From Spinacia oleracea (taxonomy: Eukaryota > Streptophyta > Magnoliopsida > Caryophyllales > Amaranthaceae), in assembly GCF_020520425.1 (NCBI RefSeq), contig NC_079488.1, forward strand, positions 4,255,747 to 4,319,746: a stretch of 64,000 nt of DNA. Reading direction: 5' to 3'. Within the stretch, counting starts at the first letter, position 1; every line of letters begins with the position of its first letter. The position numbers and the translations under genes are program-made. Below, in pieces: positions 23,154 through 33,930 of this stretch. The notes under the pieces are model-generated. The model had not been told where the DNA came from. It did not search any database and saw only the letters and a program-made list of their open reading frames with translations.

Positions 23154-23719
23154 GGCTGTTTTATATATCAAGAAAGAATTCAACTTGCAGAGTGCACCAA
23201 CTTTGGAAGGCTTAATTGTGACTATGGCACTAGTTGGAGCAACTCTGATCACAACATGTTGCGGACCGATTTCAGATCGTGTTGGTCGTCGCCCTATGAT
23301 GATTATCTCATCTCTCTGTTACTTTGTTAGTTCCTAAATAATTTTGGGGTCTCCTAATAATTATGTTATACTCTTTCACCTTCTATTGGATGGTTGCGGA
23401 AATTGGTAGTAGTCACTCTTGTTCCTCTTTATATACCAGAGACAGCTCCAACTGAAATAAGGGGTTCATTGAACACACTTCCTCAGTTCACTGGTTCTGG
23501 TGGAATGTTTGCCGCGAACTGTATGGTTTTTGGAATGTCACTAATAGGAAAACCTAGTTGGAGATTGATACTTGGGGTTATTTTAGTTTCATCCAGTATT
23601 CACTATATATTAACTGTATTCTTCTTGCCCGAGTCTCCTCGTTGGCTTGTTAGTAAAGGAAGAATGAATGAGGCCAAAAGGGTTCTTCAACAATTGCGAG
23701 GCAGGGATGATGTCGATGG
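23154..23719 (+). pseudogene. Tonoplast monosaccharide transporter (MSSP/TMT type) fragment, captured
   Basis: The first part (23154-23335, after a TTTAG acceptor) encodes the segment from AVLYIKKEFNLQSAP through CGPISDRVGRRPMMI, the sugar-porter D-R/K-x-GRR loop between membrane segments 2 and 3, then runs into a stop. The second part (about 23397-23719) resumes with VTLVPLYIPETAPTEIRG and reaches LPESPRWLVSKGRM and LRGRDDVDG before a GTGAGT donor. PESPRWL is the sugar-porter signature before the central loop. About 80 bp of coding sequence between the parts is missing, as are most membrane segments, so it is not functional. The family loads hexose/sucrose into the vacuole. Confidence 0.85.
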
Positions 23720-24909
23720 TGAGTCCTCTGCTACTTCTATAGTTCCATTGGAAAATTTTGCTTGTACAACTTAAGCCCCTTAAAACATTTCTGCAATTTT
23801 ATGGGGAATGACATTTACTGCATTGTTTTTTACTTCCTGTTCGAGGAAAACAAGCATGATAGCAAAAGATAAATTTAATTAGGCTAACAGTTGAGAGTTC
23901 AGTGAACTATATATGCTTAACTTCTGAGCGAAAATGGATGTGCATGTTAATGTTAGACAGACCAAAACAGATAGTAGGATGGTCATTATGAAGTAAAGGG
24001 AGTATGATTGTTTGGAAATTGATTTTGTGGGTTTCATTCTTCCTTTCAGAGATGATAACCAACATTGAGTAGAGTTTGAAGAGAGAAAAGTAACTATAAT
24101 GAAGTAAACATGGATTTGAAAACATGATGCATCTATCTTTTGTTGATATTGCAATTCGGTCAAGCTGCAAACCAATAACTCCATCCCACTCACTGTCATT
24201 TTCTGTCTCATCTAAACCAGGGAAGATTGTTTCTCCTTTCTTTCCGTCTTGAAGTCTTATCTCATCTAATTGTTAGTGAGTATGATTTAGACTCACATCT
24301 GTCTAAACTTTTACTTAGTGTTAGTTCTTCAGGTTGGATTATGATGACTATGTAATACTTTGATCTAAGAGCTTTTTATTAAAACCTACTTATATTTTCT
24401 CGTCTTCTCCTTAAAAAAAGTCTTGAAAATGAAAGCAATGTTTGGAAATTGATCTTAAATAGATAGTTGATTGAAAATTGAAAGGTAAAGCAATGTGATG
24501 TAATTTACATTTTCTTTGATAGTTTGATGGGTATTATAAAGTTGTTATGTGGGCTAGCTTTGCTATCACCTCTTAGTTTTTTCTGATAAATCTGACAGGT
24601 TTGAGACATCAAATCCCTGTACTTGTTCCATAAGCAGCCTGCTTGATACTAATTCATGTCACTATTTCAGCAATCATGATAGCTAGGTTTAATCGTATAG
24701 TCAACAGTCTTAACACGAAAAAATACTGGCAATTTGAGACTTAAATCCTTAAGAGATAACCCGTGATGTTGTTTGTCTGGACTTCTGTCTGCACCTCCCT
24801 GCAATCCTGTTGCTGTTTTTGTATTGCTTGCCGCATGTTCTTTGTTAAATACTATTTCTTCTTGCTATCATGTTCATTTAGTACTCTTACATTTTAACTT
24901 GTATTGTAG

Positions 24910-25044
24910 TATTTTAACAAAGCTCCCACGTATTCTCAAACTACGATTGACGAGCTAAGGGAGAGGTGGATCTCATACGTTATCGAATATCACCAATCAA
25001 ATAACGATGAAGATGAAGATTATGATGACGATGATCTAGTGTGA
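24910..25044 (+). pseudogene. Putative captured C-terminal exon, unknown protein
   Basis: After a TTGTAG acceptor the frame encodes 44 residues (FNKAPTYSQTTIDELRERW early, then an acidic tail DEDEDYDDDDLV) and ends in TGA. The regular codon structure and acidic C-terminus look like a real terminal exon, but I do not recognise the protein. It lies in the CACTA interior and may be spliced with other cargo. Confidence 0.45.
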
Positions 25045-25859
25045 CTTAAGCTAGCTCAGGGAGATGGTTACCTCAGTTCAGTCCGGCAGATGAACTGCCA
25101 AGTCTACCACCAGTAGACAATTCCAACAATATGGTCCTTGTTCTTGCTGCAGAAGCTGCCATTGTTTTTGCTACACCATCCCTAGTTGCTGCTGCAATCC
25201 CCAGTACGTTGCTGCTGCTACAGAAGCTTCAGCTCTTGAATATTTTTTTTATTTATATTGGATTTTGTTTTTGCCGTACCTTAGTGTAGATCGTTTATAT
25301 TTTATCAATGAATAATAAGATTTTGTTATTGAATGAACACTATTATGTTGTTATTGAATGAAAGTATTTTTGGAAAGATCGTGTGGATATCATTTTTATT
25401 TTATCTATTTAAATCTGGTTTACATATAGGACTTAGAATCGTAATATCCCTAGGGTAGAATATAGAACGGTTGTCTAAGAAAACTGCTTTCTATCTTAAT
25501 TTAAACGGGAAGTATATAGTACGCCTATGTACGGAAGATGTTCTGTATCTCAATATTTAACAGGAAGAATAGAGGATGGTTATGTACGGAAGGCGCACTT
25601 TATTATAGAGTATAGGAGACGGTTATGTACGGTAACCGTTCTATATTCCTTCCTCATTTTCTGATTTTAGGAAGGGAATAGAGGACGTTTATCTCTTATC
25701 ACTGTACTTTATGACTAGGTATATAATACGCTTCGTTTACCCGTTTTATAAACTTTATAGCGCGCTGAGTTGAAGAACGCCTCTAAGGCGTCCTATAAAG
25801 TGTATTTCAACAGTACTCTATACCCTTTTTTGTAGTAGTGTTAATGTCGATGCTTGCCT

Positions 25860-26240
25860 TTTAGTTGAACATGATTCTGTATAAGTTGAACCTAAGACTA
25901 GAGAAACTGGACATCACACAAAGTGTTGAAGATGTCATAGTTTTATAGGTTAAATTTAGTTGTACATAATTCTTAATAAGTTGAACATGAGATTTGAGAA
26001 AGTGAACATCACACAAAAGTATTGAACATATATTAGTTTTATAAGTTAAATTTCGTTGAACAACATCACACCAAAGTGTTGAACATATCAGTTTTATAAG
26101 TTGAATTTAGTTGAACATGATTCTTTATAAGTTTAACACGAGAGTTGAAAAACTGAACATCACACAAAAGTGTTATTATTTGTGAACATCATCTTTTATA
26201 AGTTGAACATGATAAATTATAAACTGAACATAACAAATTC
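25860..26240 (+). repeat. TTGAACAT minisatellite array, right half
   Basis: Continuation of the array at 20905-21880 (ATAAGTTGAACATGA and GAACATCACACAAAAGT units), separated from it by the CACTA insertion. An (AAC)n run follows at about 26290-26315. Confidence 0.75.
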
Positions 26241-27084
26241 AGAATTAATATTCAGCAATAACTACCACAAGCACCACGAATAACAATCCCAACAACAACA
26301 ACAACAACAACAACACAATATGAAGTTACCAAATGTAGTTCATTCTACAATTCCGAACATCGAACTTTATAAATCAAACATGAACGGTGATAGATCTAAA
26401 ATCGCAGCATAAAATTGTTGTTTAAAAAAAATGAACACCTACATATATTATTTTGAACATCTCCATATATTAATTTGAACATCTCCAACCACGAAATCAA
26501 TTAACGACAATATGTAAATTAAAATCACAATCAAATTTGGTGGCGAAACTACCAAATTATTAAACACGAATTCGCAGCAAAAACCTTGAATAAATGCAAA
26601 TTAAAGATCAATTTCCAAAGAAAACTCACGAATTTCACACAAATATGGATTGGCGTAAAGAGAGGAGAGAGATATGCGACGGATCTGATCAAAAATTCGC
26701 CGAAATCGATCAGAAATTCGACATATTCGACCAGAAAATTGACAGATCTGACCAAAATTTGACATATCCGACCAAAAATTCGATAGATCTGACCATAGAT
26801 TCGACGAATCCGACTAGAAATTCGCCGGAATCGCATGAGTAACCGTCACTGTGGAATCCATCGGAGTCAAATTGGAGGTGTAAAGAGAGATAAATATGTA
26901 GTTTGATGAGAGAGAATGTGGAGGTTTTGATGAAAGAGAAAATGGTGAGAGAAAAATAAAATGGGGTATGATGAGAGAGAAAATGGGAAAAGGTTAGAGG
27001 AGAGATAAAAATGGGTATGTATAATGTAGTGTGTCTTGGCTCATATGCATCTAGAGATAGATGCATAGCTATGCAGCCATTAAT

Positions 27085-27330
27085 TATTAAATTCGATTCT
27101 TCTCGATCTGGATTATCGAGTGCGCTTGCGTACGGTCAGTTCGATATACTTGTAAAAGTATATGTTTATGAATTATTACGACTCATATACTCATATGTAT
27201 GTATTCTAGTACGGAGTAGTTATTATTATGCTAAATATTGTGGACCTATGTATTTTCTATTTGATGTTGAAATAAGGGAGAAATATGTTTTTTTATTCTA
27301 TAAATATTGCAATAATGTTTATTATTATAT
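27085..27330 (+). pseudogene. MLP 3' UTR remnant, continuation of the split copy
   Basis: AAATTCGATTCTTCTCGATC, GTGCGCTTGCGTACGGTC and TATGTTTATGAATTATTACG match the MLP gene 1 3' UTR. With the exon 2 tail at 20561-20652 it forms one MLP remnant cut by the 6.4-kb insertion. Confidence 0.8.
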
Positions 27331-27368
27331 TTTTAATAACTACGTTGAGAAACACTACTTTATCAATA

Positions 27369-27898
27369 GGCAAATTTGTCAAAAAGGATATTTTTATAAC
27401 CCAAATTTTGCGAGAAAGAACTTTATATAATTGTTTTTGTGAAATCACACCTTAATGTAATTTTTTTTTGCGAAAGACAACATGATAAGGAGAGTTTTCG
27501 GTATTGACTGAACTTTTCCGGCCATTGACTTGCACGTGATCAGCACGAGTGGCTTAAGTTTGGCTAAAGACACTTATTTCCCGAGTCTTGAATCTTTAAA
27601 CTTGATTTTTTTTTCGATTTATTTTTTCAACTTTAGGTTTTAAAGGTTAGAATTTTGGAGGAAAATTGGGTGTAGTTAGAAAAATAAAGCCACACGTGCT
27701 TTTCACGTACAAGTCAATGCCCGAAAAAACTCAATCAATGGCGGAAACTTCCATTTGGTTGTCTTTCGCAAAAAAAATTACATTAAGATTTTCTTTCACA
27801 ACAAAATTTACATTAAAGTGTGTTTTCACAAAAAAAATTATATAAGGTCATTTCTCGTAAAATTTGGGTTATAAAAGGTCATTTTTGGCAAATTTGTC
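27369..27898. mobile_element. Mutator-like foldback MITE
   Basis: Long inverted arms of well over 100 bp: GGCAAATTTGTCAAAAAGG...AACCCAAATTTTGCGAGAAA at the left, and its complement near 27860-27898. Flanked by the 9-bp repeat TTATCAATA (27360-27368, 27899-27907). Inner arms also pair (GCCATTGACTTGCACGTG with its complement near 27695-27745). No coding sequence. Confidence 0.88.
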
Positions 27899-28164
27899 TT
27901 ATCAATAACTATATGTTTCTGCGAAGAAATTGCAATGAGAAAATAACGTGGAAGTTTGATATACAAGGTGAACCGTTTCCTTCAACCCGACTGTTGTATT
28001 TGTATTTTCCTATAAAAAGAAACACGTAAACTGTCTCGGGGGGTTCGGGAGAAACTCTCTTAGACGCTCAAGTTAGTTTCTTTTAGAGAGTGAAAGTAAA
28101 GAGAGTGTGTTTATGCATGACTTGACACATGAGTAATGATTGGGTACGTAAATATTTATAGTAA

Positions 28165-28375
28165 TGCGTGAGGGTATTATTGGATGCGCTTGCGATCAAT
28201 TCAATCTACTTGTGAAAGTATATGTTTATGAATTATTACTAGTTATATGTTCGATCGTCTAGTAATTATTATTATGCTAAATGTTGTTGACCTATGTGAT
28301 TTCTATTTGATGTTGAAAAAAAGGAAGTATTATGCTTTTTCTGTTCTATAAATATTGTAATATTTATTATTGATT
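28165..28375 (+). pseudogene. Second stray copy of the MLP 3' UTR
   Basis: TGCGCTTGCG, CTTGTGAAAGTATATG, TTTATGAATTATTACTAG and GTGATTTCTATTTGATGTTG again match the MLP gene 1 3' UTR, without any coding exon. It indicates at least one more ancestral MLP copy or a partial duplication. Confidence 0.75.
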
Positions 28376-28672
28376 TTTTTTTGATGTTCTATAAAACCGT
28401 AAATAGGTAATGTCTCCAATAAAAAATATAAATTTAGATACTTCCCCCGTCCCATAATATAGTATCCGTTTGACATTTTTCACGGGAATTAAGGAATACC
28501 GAAACATTGTCATGGCCTCATTGACCAAAGAGAGGAAGGCATCAAGTAGTATTGGCCTTTGGGCCTTGAAGAAGTATATTCCAAGCCCAACAGGAGAGGC
28601 CCGCAGCTGGTTATGGGCCGACGCAACAAGATGTCAACAAAAAAGAAAACTCTAGAAAATGCTTGTCTATTA

Positions 28673-29103
28673 CTCTCTCCGTTCCTTAATACTCGCACCA
28701 GTTTGACCGGTGCGGAGTTTAAGACATTTGAATTGACTTATTAATTTAATGAGTGTTAGTTGATAGTAGGTTATTTTTTTAATATAGTTAGTGGGAAATG
28801 TGTAAGGGGTGGTGAGTGTGGGGTGTGAATTTTTAAATGGTTTTTTGTAGAGAGTTAGGGGTGTAGGTGGGGTAATAGGTAAGTGTGAGAAATAATATAA
28901 TATTGGTAAAAGTTCCATTTATAGAAGTGGTGCAAGTATTAAGGGACACTTAAAGGGAAGAGAACCTTTAGTAAGATGGACAAGAATAATGGACTGCACA
29001 TCTTCCAGAACACCTCTCAAATAGATTGAGCTTTTGCTCAAATTAGCTCGAAGACCGACGGTCCGAAAAGGAAAGCGGTGCGAATATCAAGGGACGGAGG
29101 GAG
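28673..29103. mobile_element. Stowaway-like MITE
   Basis: Begins CTCTCTCCGTTCCTTAATAC and ends ATCAAGGGACGGAGGGAG, inverted to each other. TA precedes it; TG follows (decayed duplication). An internal copy of the end motif (AAGTATTAAGGGACACTTAAAG, split at about 28935) suggests a rearranged right arm. Confidence 0.65.
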
Positions 29104-29194
29104 TGATCTATTATTGCGGGGAATTGAGTTAGTCGTGTAATCGTGCTAGGGACTAGGGCAGGTAGTAATTATGGGATGGCCAACATGTAGGCCC

Positions 29195-29360
29195 GTAAAA
29201 AACTGACCGATTCAATCGATTTCTGACAAAAAGCGAAGTGGCTCGAAAAAAATATTCACAAATTTAATCCGCATAAGCACAATGACCCCGCACAACTACA
29301 TTATACGATTATACCCGAACTGATTATAATCGACCCGTAACCAATCGATGACCCAATTTG
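29195..29360 (+). repeat. Dispersed repeat, copy 2
   Basis: Pair of 12738-12905 (see there). It includes TTAATCCGCATAAGCACAATG and ATTATACCCGAACTG. No coding capacity. Confidence 0.6.
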
Positions 29361-31198
29361 ATCTGGCCATGCGAGTAAAATTGATGTGAGATATCTATCG
29401 CATACACGCCAAAAGTCTTAACAACTAAGCCAATATCTCATTGATTCAAAAATATATTATTGAGTGTAGAGTTACAACGAGCTACTATAATGTTTGTAAC
29501 TAAATACTACTTGCAATATCTAAAAAATTTCAGGCTAACAGCTAGACCATCAGAGTGAAAATGAAAAATTAGTTTAATTAGCCGAAACAAGCTAATTTGT
29601 TTGACAAATAGTTGTCAAAAGTTGTCATATAATGAATTGACAGGTGAGACCAATTTAAATAGTAAGATAGTTTAGCTGTTGGAGTACAAATTAGCTAAAA
29701 AATGAAATAGGTTGAAATATTATGTGGCACAACAAACTAATTGTCAAATTTGCTTGTCATTGCAGTTGCTTTAGAGCATCAATAATAGACATATTTTACC
29801 CCTTTAAAAAAAAATTGTAGCTCGGGAGCAGGTGAACGGGGCACATGATATTACAAATAAGTGTCATTTATTATGTTTTTCTTTTCGTACCTAAGCTAGT
29901 TTAAGGTTAAGCTATTGTCCAAAAAAAATGTAGCTCTTGGAATATAAGAGGGGTTTGAGGTAGATAAACTATAGTTCCTTGATTTTCCTTAGAGATATAT
30001 TTCATATTATGATAAACTATAGTTCAATTCCTAGATTTTCCTTGAAGATATTTTTCATATATATTATGATAAACTACGGAGTAGGTTGCAATCATGTAGT
30101 TAGTCGTGTTTGGATGAACATGACCAACTACATGTATTATACTCCGTAGTAGTTATAAAAATTATAAAAAAATATGCAGTGAGAAATTTAGGAGTATAAG
30201 TTACACATTTTAGCGTACAAGTACTATTTTTATTCTATAATAATTTGTTTGACATGGTATGGCTAATTGTTTTATGCATTAAAATATTTATTATACTTCA
30301 GTATGACACAAACGATTGTAACATAGTATACACCCGAAGGTTTATACAAACGATCGATATACCCTCTCTATTTCGCTAATTTGTTCTCATCTCCGCTAAA
30401 TGAGAAAACCGGCAAAAAAAGAAATAGACTTTGTTGTACCATACAAACGGTTATGCACTTATGTTTCTTGTAATATTTATACTTACTCGTTACTCCTAGT
30501 ATATTTGAAAGCAATGGCTGATGTTAGTTATGTCTTGGGTGGGTCCGGCTTCCACCGGCGGAAAATTTCCGTTGGATATTTTTAGTGACGGATTCTACTA
30601 AATTTTGTGTATAATTGTATAGTTAATTACATACTGCATTGTTTAATTTTTCTTCTGACCTCCTCGTAAAACTGTTCAACATTCGTCGTTGTTAGAAAGG
30701 AGGGGAAAGAGGTAGAAGGATCGTCCACATGTTTGAGCCTAAAATTACGATCACAGCTCAATATCCAAGTGATCCAACTGTGTAATGTTCAGTAAAACGA
30801 CAGTTCATAAATCATAACTTAAATTCTTGCAGATTTGTGTTTTAACATTTCCTGTAACAATAAGCGATCCAATCTAATTAATGTACCAGATTATAAACCA
30901 AAAAATAAAATAAAAAATCAACCCATAAAAGCATAAAGATATTCTTTAAATGATAAATTAAATACACAAAATAAGACATTTTGCCTTTTGATTTTGGTGA
31001 GCTGGAGTCGTGTATAATCTCTTCCTTTGGTTAACAATAACACAAAAAATTTATTTGCCAAAAAAATACACAAAATAAGAGTTTACTTGATTAGTTCTCA
31101 TGCACGCACGAATATGCTAAAATTGTTATTTGAACGTCTCTTATAAAATATTTAACTGAAATATTTTTCCTCCTCAAGCTACAGTATGATTAATAATT
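29361..31198. other. Intergenic, no gene seen
   Basis: AT-rich, with a local direct duplication at about 29948-30080 (GATAAACTATAGTTC..TTGATTTTCCTT.GAGATAT...). A 61-codon ORF at 30400-30585 has no recognisable features and is not called. Confidence 0.4.
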
Positions 31199-31995
31199 CA
31201 GCGCGTCTCCTGTGAGACCAGTCACACCATCAACTTGATGGTGTGACGAGCGCGAAACCAATAGCGTACATCCCCTAAAATTATATAAAAAAAAAGTAAC
31301 AGATCTAAACTATAGAAGTAACATACCTAAACTAAAAAAGTACCTCCGCTAAAATTAAAAAAAAAAAGTAACATGTCTAAACTATAGAAGTAACATACCT
31401 AAACTAAAAATGTACCTCCCCTAAAACTATTCCGTATAAAAAAAAGTAACATGTCTAAACTATAGAAGTAACATACTTAAACTAAAAAAGTACCTCATCT
31501 AAAATTATAAAAAAAGTAACATGTATAAACTATAGAAGTAACATACCTAAATTAAAAAAAATACCTCCTCTAAAATTAATAAAAAAAAAGGTAACATGTC
31601 TAAACTATAGAAGTAACATACCTAAACTAAGAAGGTATCCCTCCTGAAACTAATCCGTATAAAAAAAGTAACATGTATAAACTATAGAAGTAACATACCT
31701 AAACTAAAAAAAGTACTTCCTCTAAAATTATATAAAAAAAGGTAACATGTCTAAACTATAGAAGTAACATACCTAAACTAAGAAGGTATCTCCCCTAAAA
31801 CTACTCCGTATAAAAAAAAAGTAACATGTATAAACTATAGAAGTAACATACCTAAACTAAAAAAAGTAACTCCTCTAAAATTATAAAAAAAGAAGTAACA
31901 TGTCTAAACTATAGAAGTAACATACCTAAATTCGCAAGTGTGAACTGGTCTCACCGTCAGTTGATGGTGAGGACAGTCTCATATAAGAATTTGGG
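31199..31995. mobile_element. Mutator-like element with internal minisatellite
   Basis: Imperfect inverted ends of about 50 bp sharing TGAGAC and TCACACCATCAACT / TCACCATCAACTGA. Flanked by the near-identical 9-bp repeat TTAATMATT (31190-31198, 31996-32004). The left end contains a perfect 13-bp hairpin, GTCACACCATCAA with its complement (31224-31250). The whole interior is a tandem repeat. No transposase. Confidence 0.75.
31283..31932 (+). repeat. Minisatellite, about 8 units of 75-95 bp
   Basis: Each unit contains AGTAACATGTCTAAACTATA, GAAGTAACATACCTAAACTA and GTACCTCCTCTAAAATTA, with variable A runs and occasional CTACTCCGTATAAA. Units differ by substitutions and A-run length. It fills the element at 31199-31995. 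Confidence 0.85.
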
Positions 31996-32135
31996 TTAAT
32001 CATTTAATACTACGATAGTTTAGCTCGAATCTCAATGTAATAACTTTGTAGAAATTGCAGTAAGTTATTTATTTATTTATTACTCCGTACTCTTTAACGT
32101 ACTCATTTAATTAAGGAAAATTTGATATTTACTAC

Positions 32136-32548
32136 TCTTTCCGTCCTTTTTTATTCTTTTCGTTTGATATCATGCACGTGATTAACAACTAACTAATGTG
32201 GATAAAGATTTATCCTTTTTTTTCCTTTGGAAAATGAAAATTACGTTTATTGATAATATTTTCACTTTTATCCGAAATATGACACTAGGAGTGTAAAATA
32301 TATAATACTCTAATGGGAAATTATGAAAGATTTAGTGCCATAATGAATTTGATTGATTAAAATAATAATCATTTGCACAACTTTTCATAGAATATTAAGG
32401 ACATTTATGTTATGGTAATATACGGAGTAAAAGAAAATATTCCAAACGTAAAAATAAATATGCACACCTAAAATGGAATACGTAAAGAATAAAAAGGTAT
32501 GAAAAAATCCTTTAAACATACAATACTCTGTATCTTATAAAATTTTTA
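32136..32548. mobile_element. Stowaway-like MITE upstream of MLP2, copy A
   Basis: Starts TACTCTTTCCGTCCTTTTTTA and ends with the inverted motif TAAAGAATAAAAAGGTATG. The interior matches, in opposite orientation, the element at 32822-33557 (AATTATGAAAGATTTAGTGCC; ACATTTATGTTATGGT). Ends are approximate. Confidence 0.55.
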
Positions 32549-32810
32549 TTATAATTTACTACCTTGAAATATGTTTTTCTTTTGGAATATAAAACTACCA
32601 CTCTACGATTTTCTCATTTTAAAATTAAGACATATCTTTCGTTTATCGTTTGAATGATTCAAAGCTCATCGTTTTTTAACATCCAACTTCATAAATTCAT
32701 TAATCAAGATCGATTAAGACTATATCGTGTACACATATTGCACGATGCACGAGGGGACAAGGTTCCAATTAAACAATTCTCCTTGCCCTTTCTATATATA
32801 TATTTTCCTA
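32549..32810 (+). repeat. Duplicated MLP2 upstream segment, distal copy
   Basis: About 250 bp from ATTTACTACCTTGAAATATG to GGTTCCAATTAAACAATTCT, repeated at 33556-33808 directly upstream of MLP2. Shared blocks include ATCAAGATCGATTAAGACTA and TATCGTGTA.ACATA. The two copies are separated by a MITE with a nested Helitron. Confidence 0.85.
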
Positions 32811-32821
32811 CGTAAACTGAC

Positions 32822-33557
32822 TTCGGGTCGCTTTTTATTCTTTACATATTCCGTTTTGGGTGTCCTATTTTAATCTTTACGTTTAGAATTTTTTTTTTTT
32901 ATATTGTAACATAAATGTCTTGAATTATGTCCAAAATCGTGCAAGTGATTATTTTAATCAATTAATCAAATTCATAGGGGCACAAAATCTTTCACATTTT
33001 CCCATTAAAACGTTAAATATTTCACACTTTGTCAATGTCGTATTTTGGATAAAAGTGAAAATATTATCAATGAACGTAGTTTGCATTGTTTAAATAAAAA
33101 AATGAGAAACTTTATTAACTTAATCTATACTAATATATTAAAATGCGTTTGTAAGAAAGTATACAATGCCACGTGGCGCCCTCCTCTTTCAATTTGACAC
33201 ATGTCATTACGTGTCATCCAATATTATTCAAAAATTACAAATACAAGATTCGAACCCATGACTTGGTGATTGGAACCACTAATGACTTATCCACTTGGCT
33301 ATGCAAATTTACGTGTTATAATTTGCAAACAATATATAATAAAGTGATACGGAGTAGTAAAGAAAGAAAAATGATTTTAATAAAAATAGGAGTTAATTAT
33401 GATTTGTTTTTATTTTTTTTTTACAGAAAAATAGGCATAGTTACAATTATTCAAGTGATGACTCGACCTTCGGGGCATCGCCCGAGCCCAAAATCTAGTT
33501 AGTTGTTAAATCGCGTGTATGATACCAAACACAAAGAATAAAAGAACGGGGAGGGAG
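32822..33557. mobile_element. Stowaway-like MITE, copy B (inverted), with nested Helitron
   Basis: Right end AACGGGGAGGGAG followed by TA; left part GCTTTTTATTCTTTACATATTC. The interior is the reverse-complement relative of 32136-32548. The Helitron at 33124-33498 interrupts it. The left boundary is approximate. Confidence 0.6.
33124..33498 (+). mobile_element. Non-autonomous Helitron
   Basis: 5' end TCTATACTAATATATTAAAA, 3' end CTAG (33495-33498) preceded by a GC hairpin CGGGGCATCGCCCG about a dozen bases upstream. It sits between A (33123) and T (33499) with no target duplication, as Helitrons do. A sibling with the same ends is at 58921-59151. The 109-codon ORF starting inside it is not a gene. 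Confidence 0.85.
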
Positions 33558-33808
33558 TATAATTTACTACCTTAAAATATATTTTTATTTTGGAATATAA
33601 TCTCCACCACTTTACGATTTTGTCATTTTAAAACTAAATATCTTTTTCGTTTCTCAATCGTTTTAAATGATTCAAAGCTCATTACCCTCTACGTTTTTTA
33701 ACATCCAATTTTGTAAATTAATTAATCAAGATCGATTAAGACTATATCGTGTAAACATAGTACATGATGCACAAGGTGACAAGGTTCCAATTAAACAATT
33801 CTCTCAAT
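33556..33808 (+). repeat. Duplicated MLP2 upstream segment, proximal copy
   Basis: Pair of 32549-32810. This copy lies about 40 bp before the TATA box and so probably belongs to the working MLP2 promoter. Confidence 0.85.
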
Positions 33809-33843
33809 CATGCACGAATTATTCTCCTACCCCTTAATTTCTT

Positions 33844-33853
33844 TATATAAATA
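33844..33853 (+). promoter_or_regulatory. TATA box of MLP gene 2
   Basis: TATATAAATA followed by GGGTACCTCG, about 85 bp upstream of the ATG. Same core as MLP gene 1. Confidence 0.75.
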
Positions 33854-33930
33854 GGGTACCTCGTTAAAAAATATTTTCATCTCAACATCCTAAATTAAAT
33901 ACATTTAGACATTTATATTTGAATTGAAAG

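Larger units (their letters stand above)
21948..25840. mobile_element. Non-autonomous CACTA element with captured gene fragments
   Basis: Ends CACTACTACAAAA (21948) and TTTTTTGTAGTAGTG (to 25840), flanked by the 3-bp repeat TTA (21945-21947, 25841-25843). Length 3.9 kb. Subterminal motifs such as AGAGTACGGTT, AACCGT and TATAGAACGG are dense at both ends. Cargo: a probable captured 5' UTR (22250-22630), a sugar-transporter fragment (23154-23719) and a C-terminal exon of an unknown protein (24910-25044). No transposase seen. The right end is closely similar, in reverse orientation, to the left end of the CACTA at 35468. Confidence 0.9.
20663..27078. mobile_element. 6.4-kb terminal-inverted-repeat structure containing TTGAACAT arrays and a nested CACTA
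   Basis: Both ends read GGCTGCATAGCTATGCAT inward, and about 15 bp further in both have TGCATATGAG, so the inverted ends are some 40 bp. It splits an MLP remnant: AATAAATTCGATTC occurs on both sides (about 20635-20652 and 27086-27102). Short filler at both ends prevents a clean target-duplication call. The interior has TTGAACAT arrays at about 20905-21880 and 25860-26240. Between them sits a CACTA element, which must be younger. No transposase was recognised; the class is unknown. Confidence 0.65.

Noticed and set aside
31283..31932. Regular repeats that might suggest a CRISPR array
   Set aside because: Units are adjacent and diverged without unique spacers, and the genome is a plant; this is a minisatellite inside a transposon.
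33173..33502. 109-codon ORF
   Set aside because: It starts inside a 375-bp Helitron and reads through its terminal hairpin; no homology recognised.
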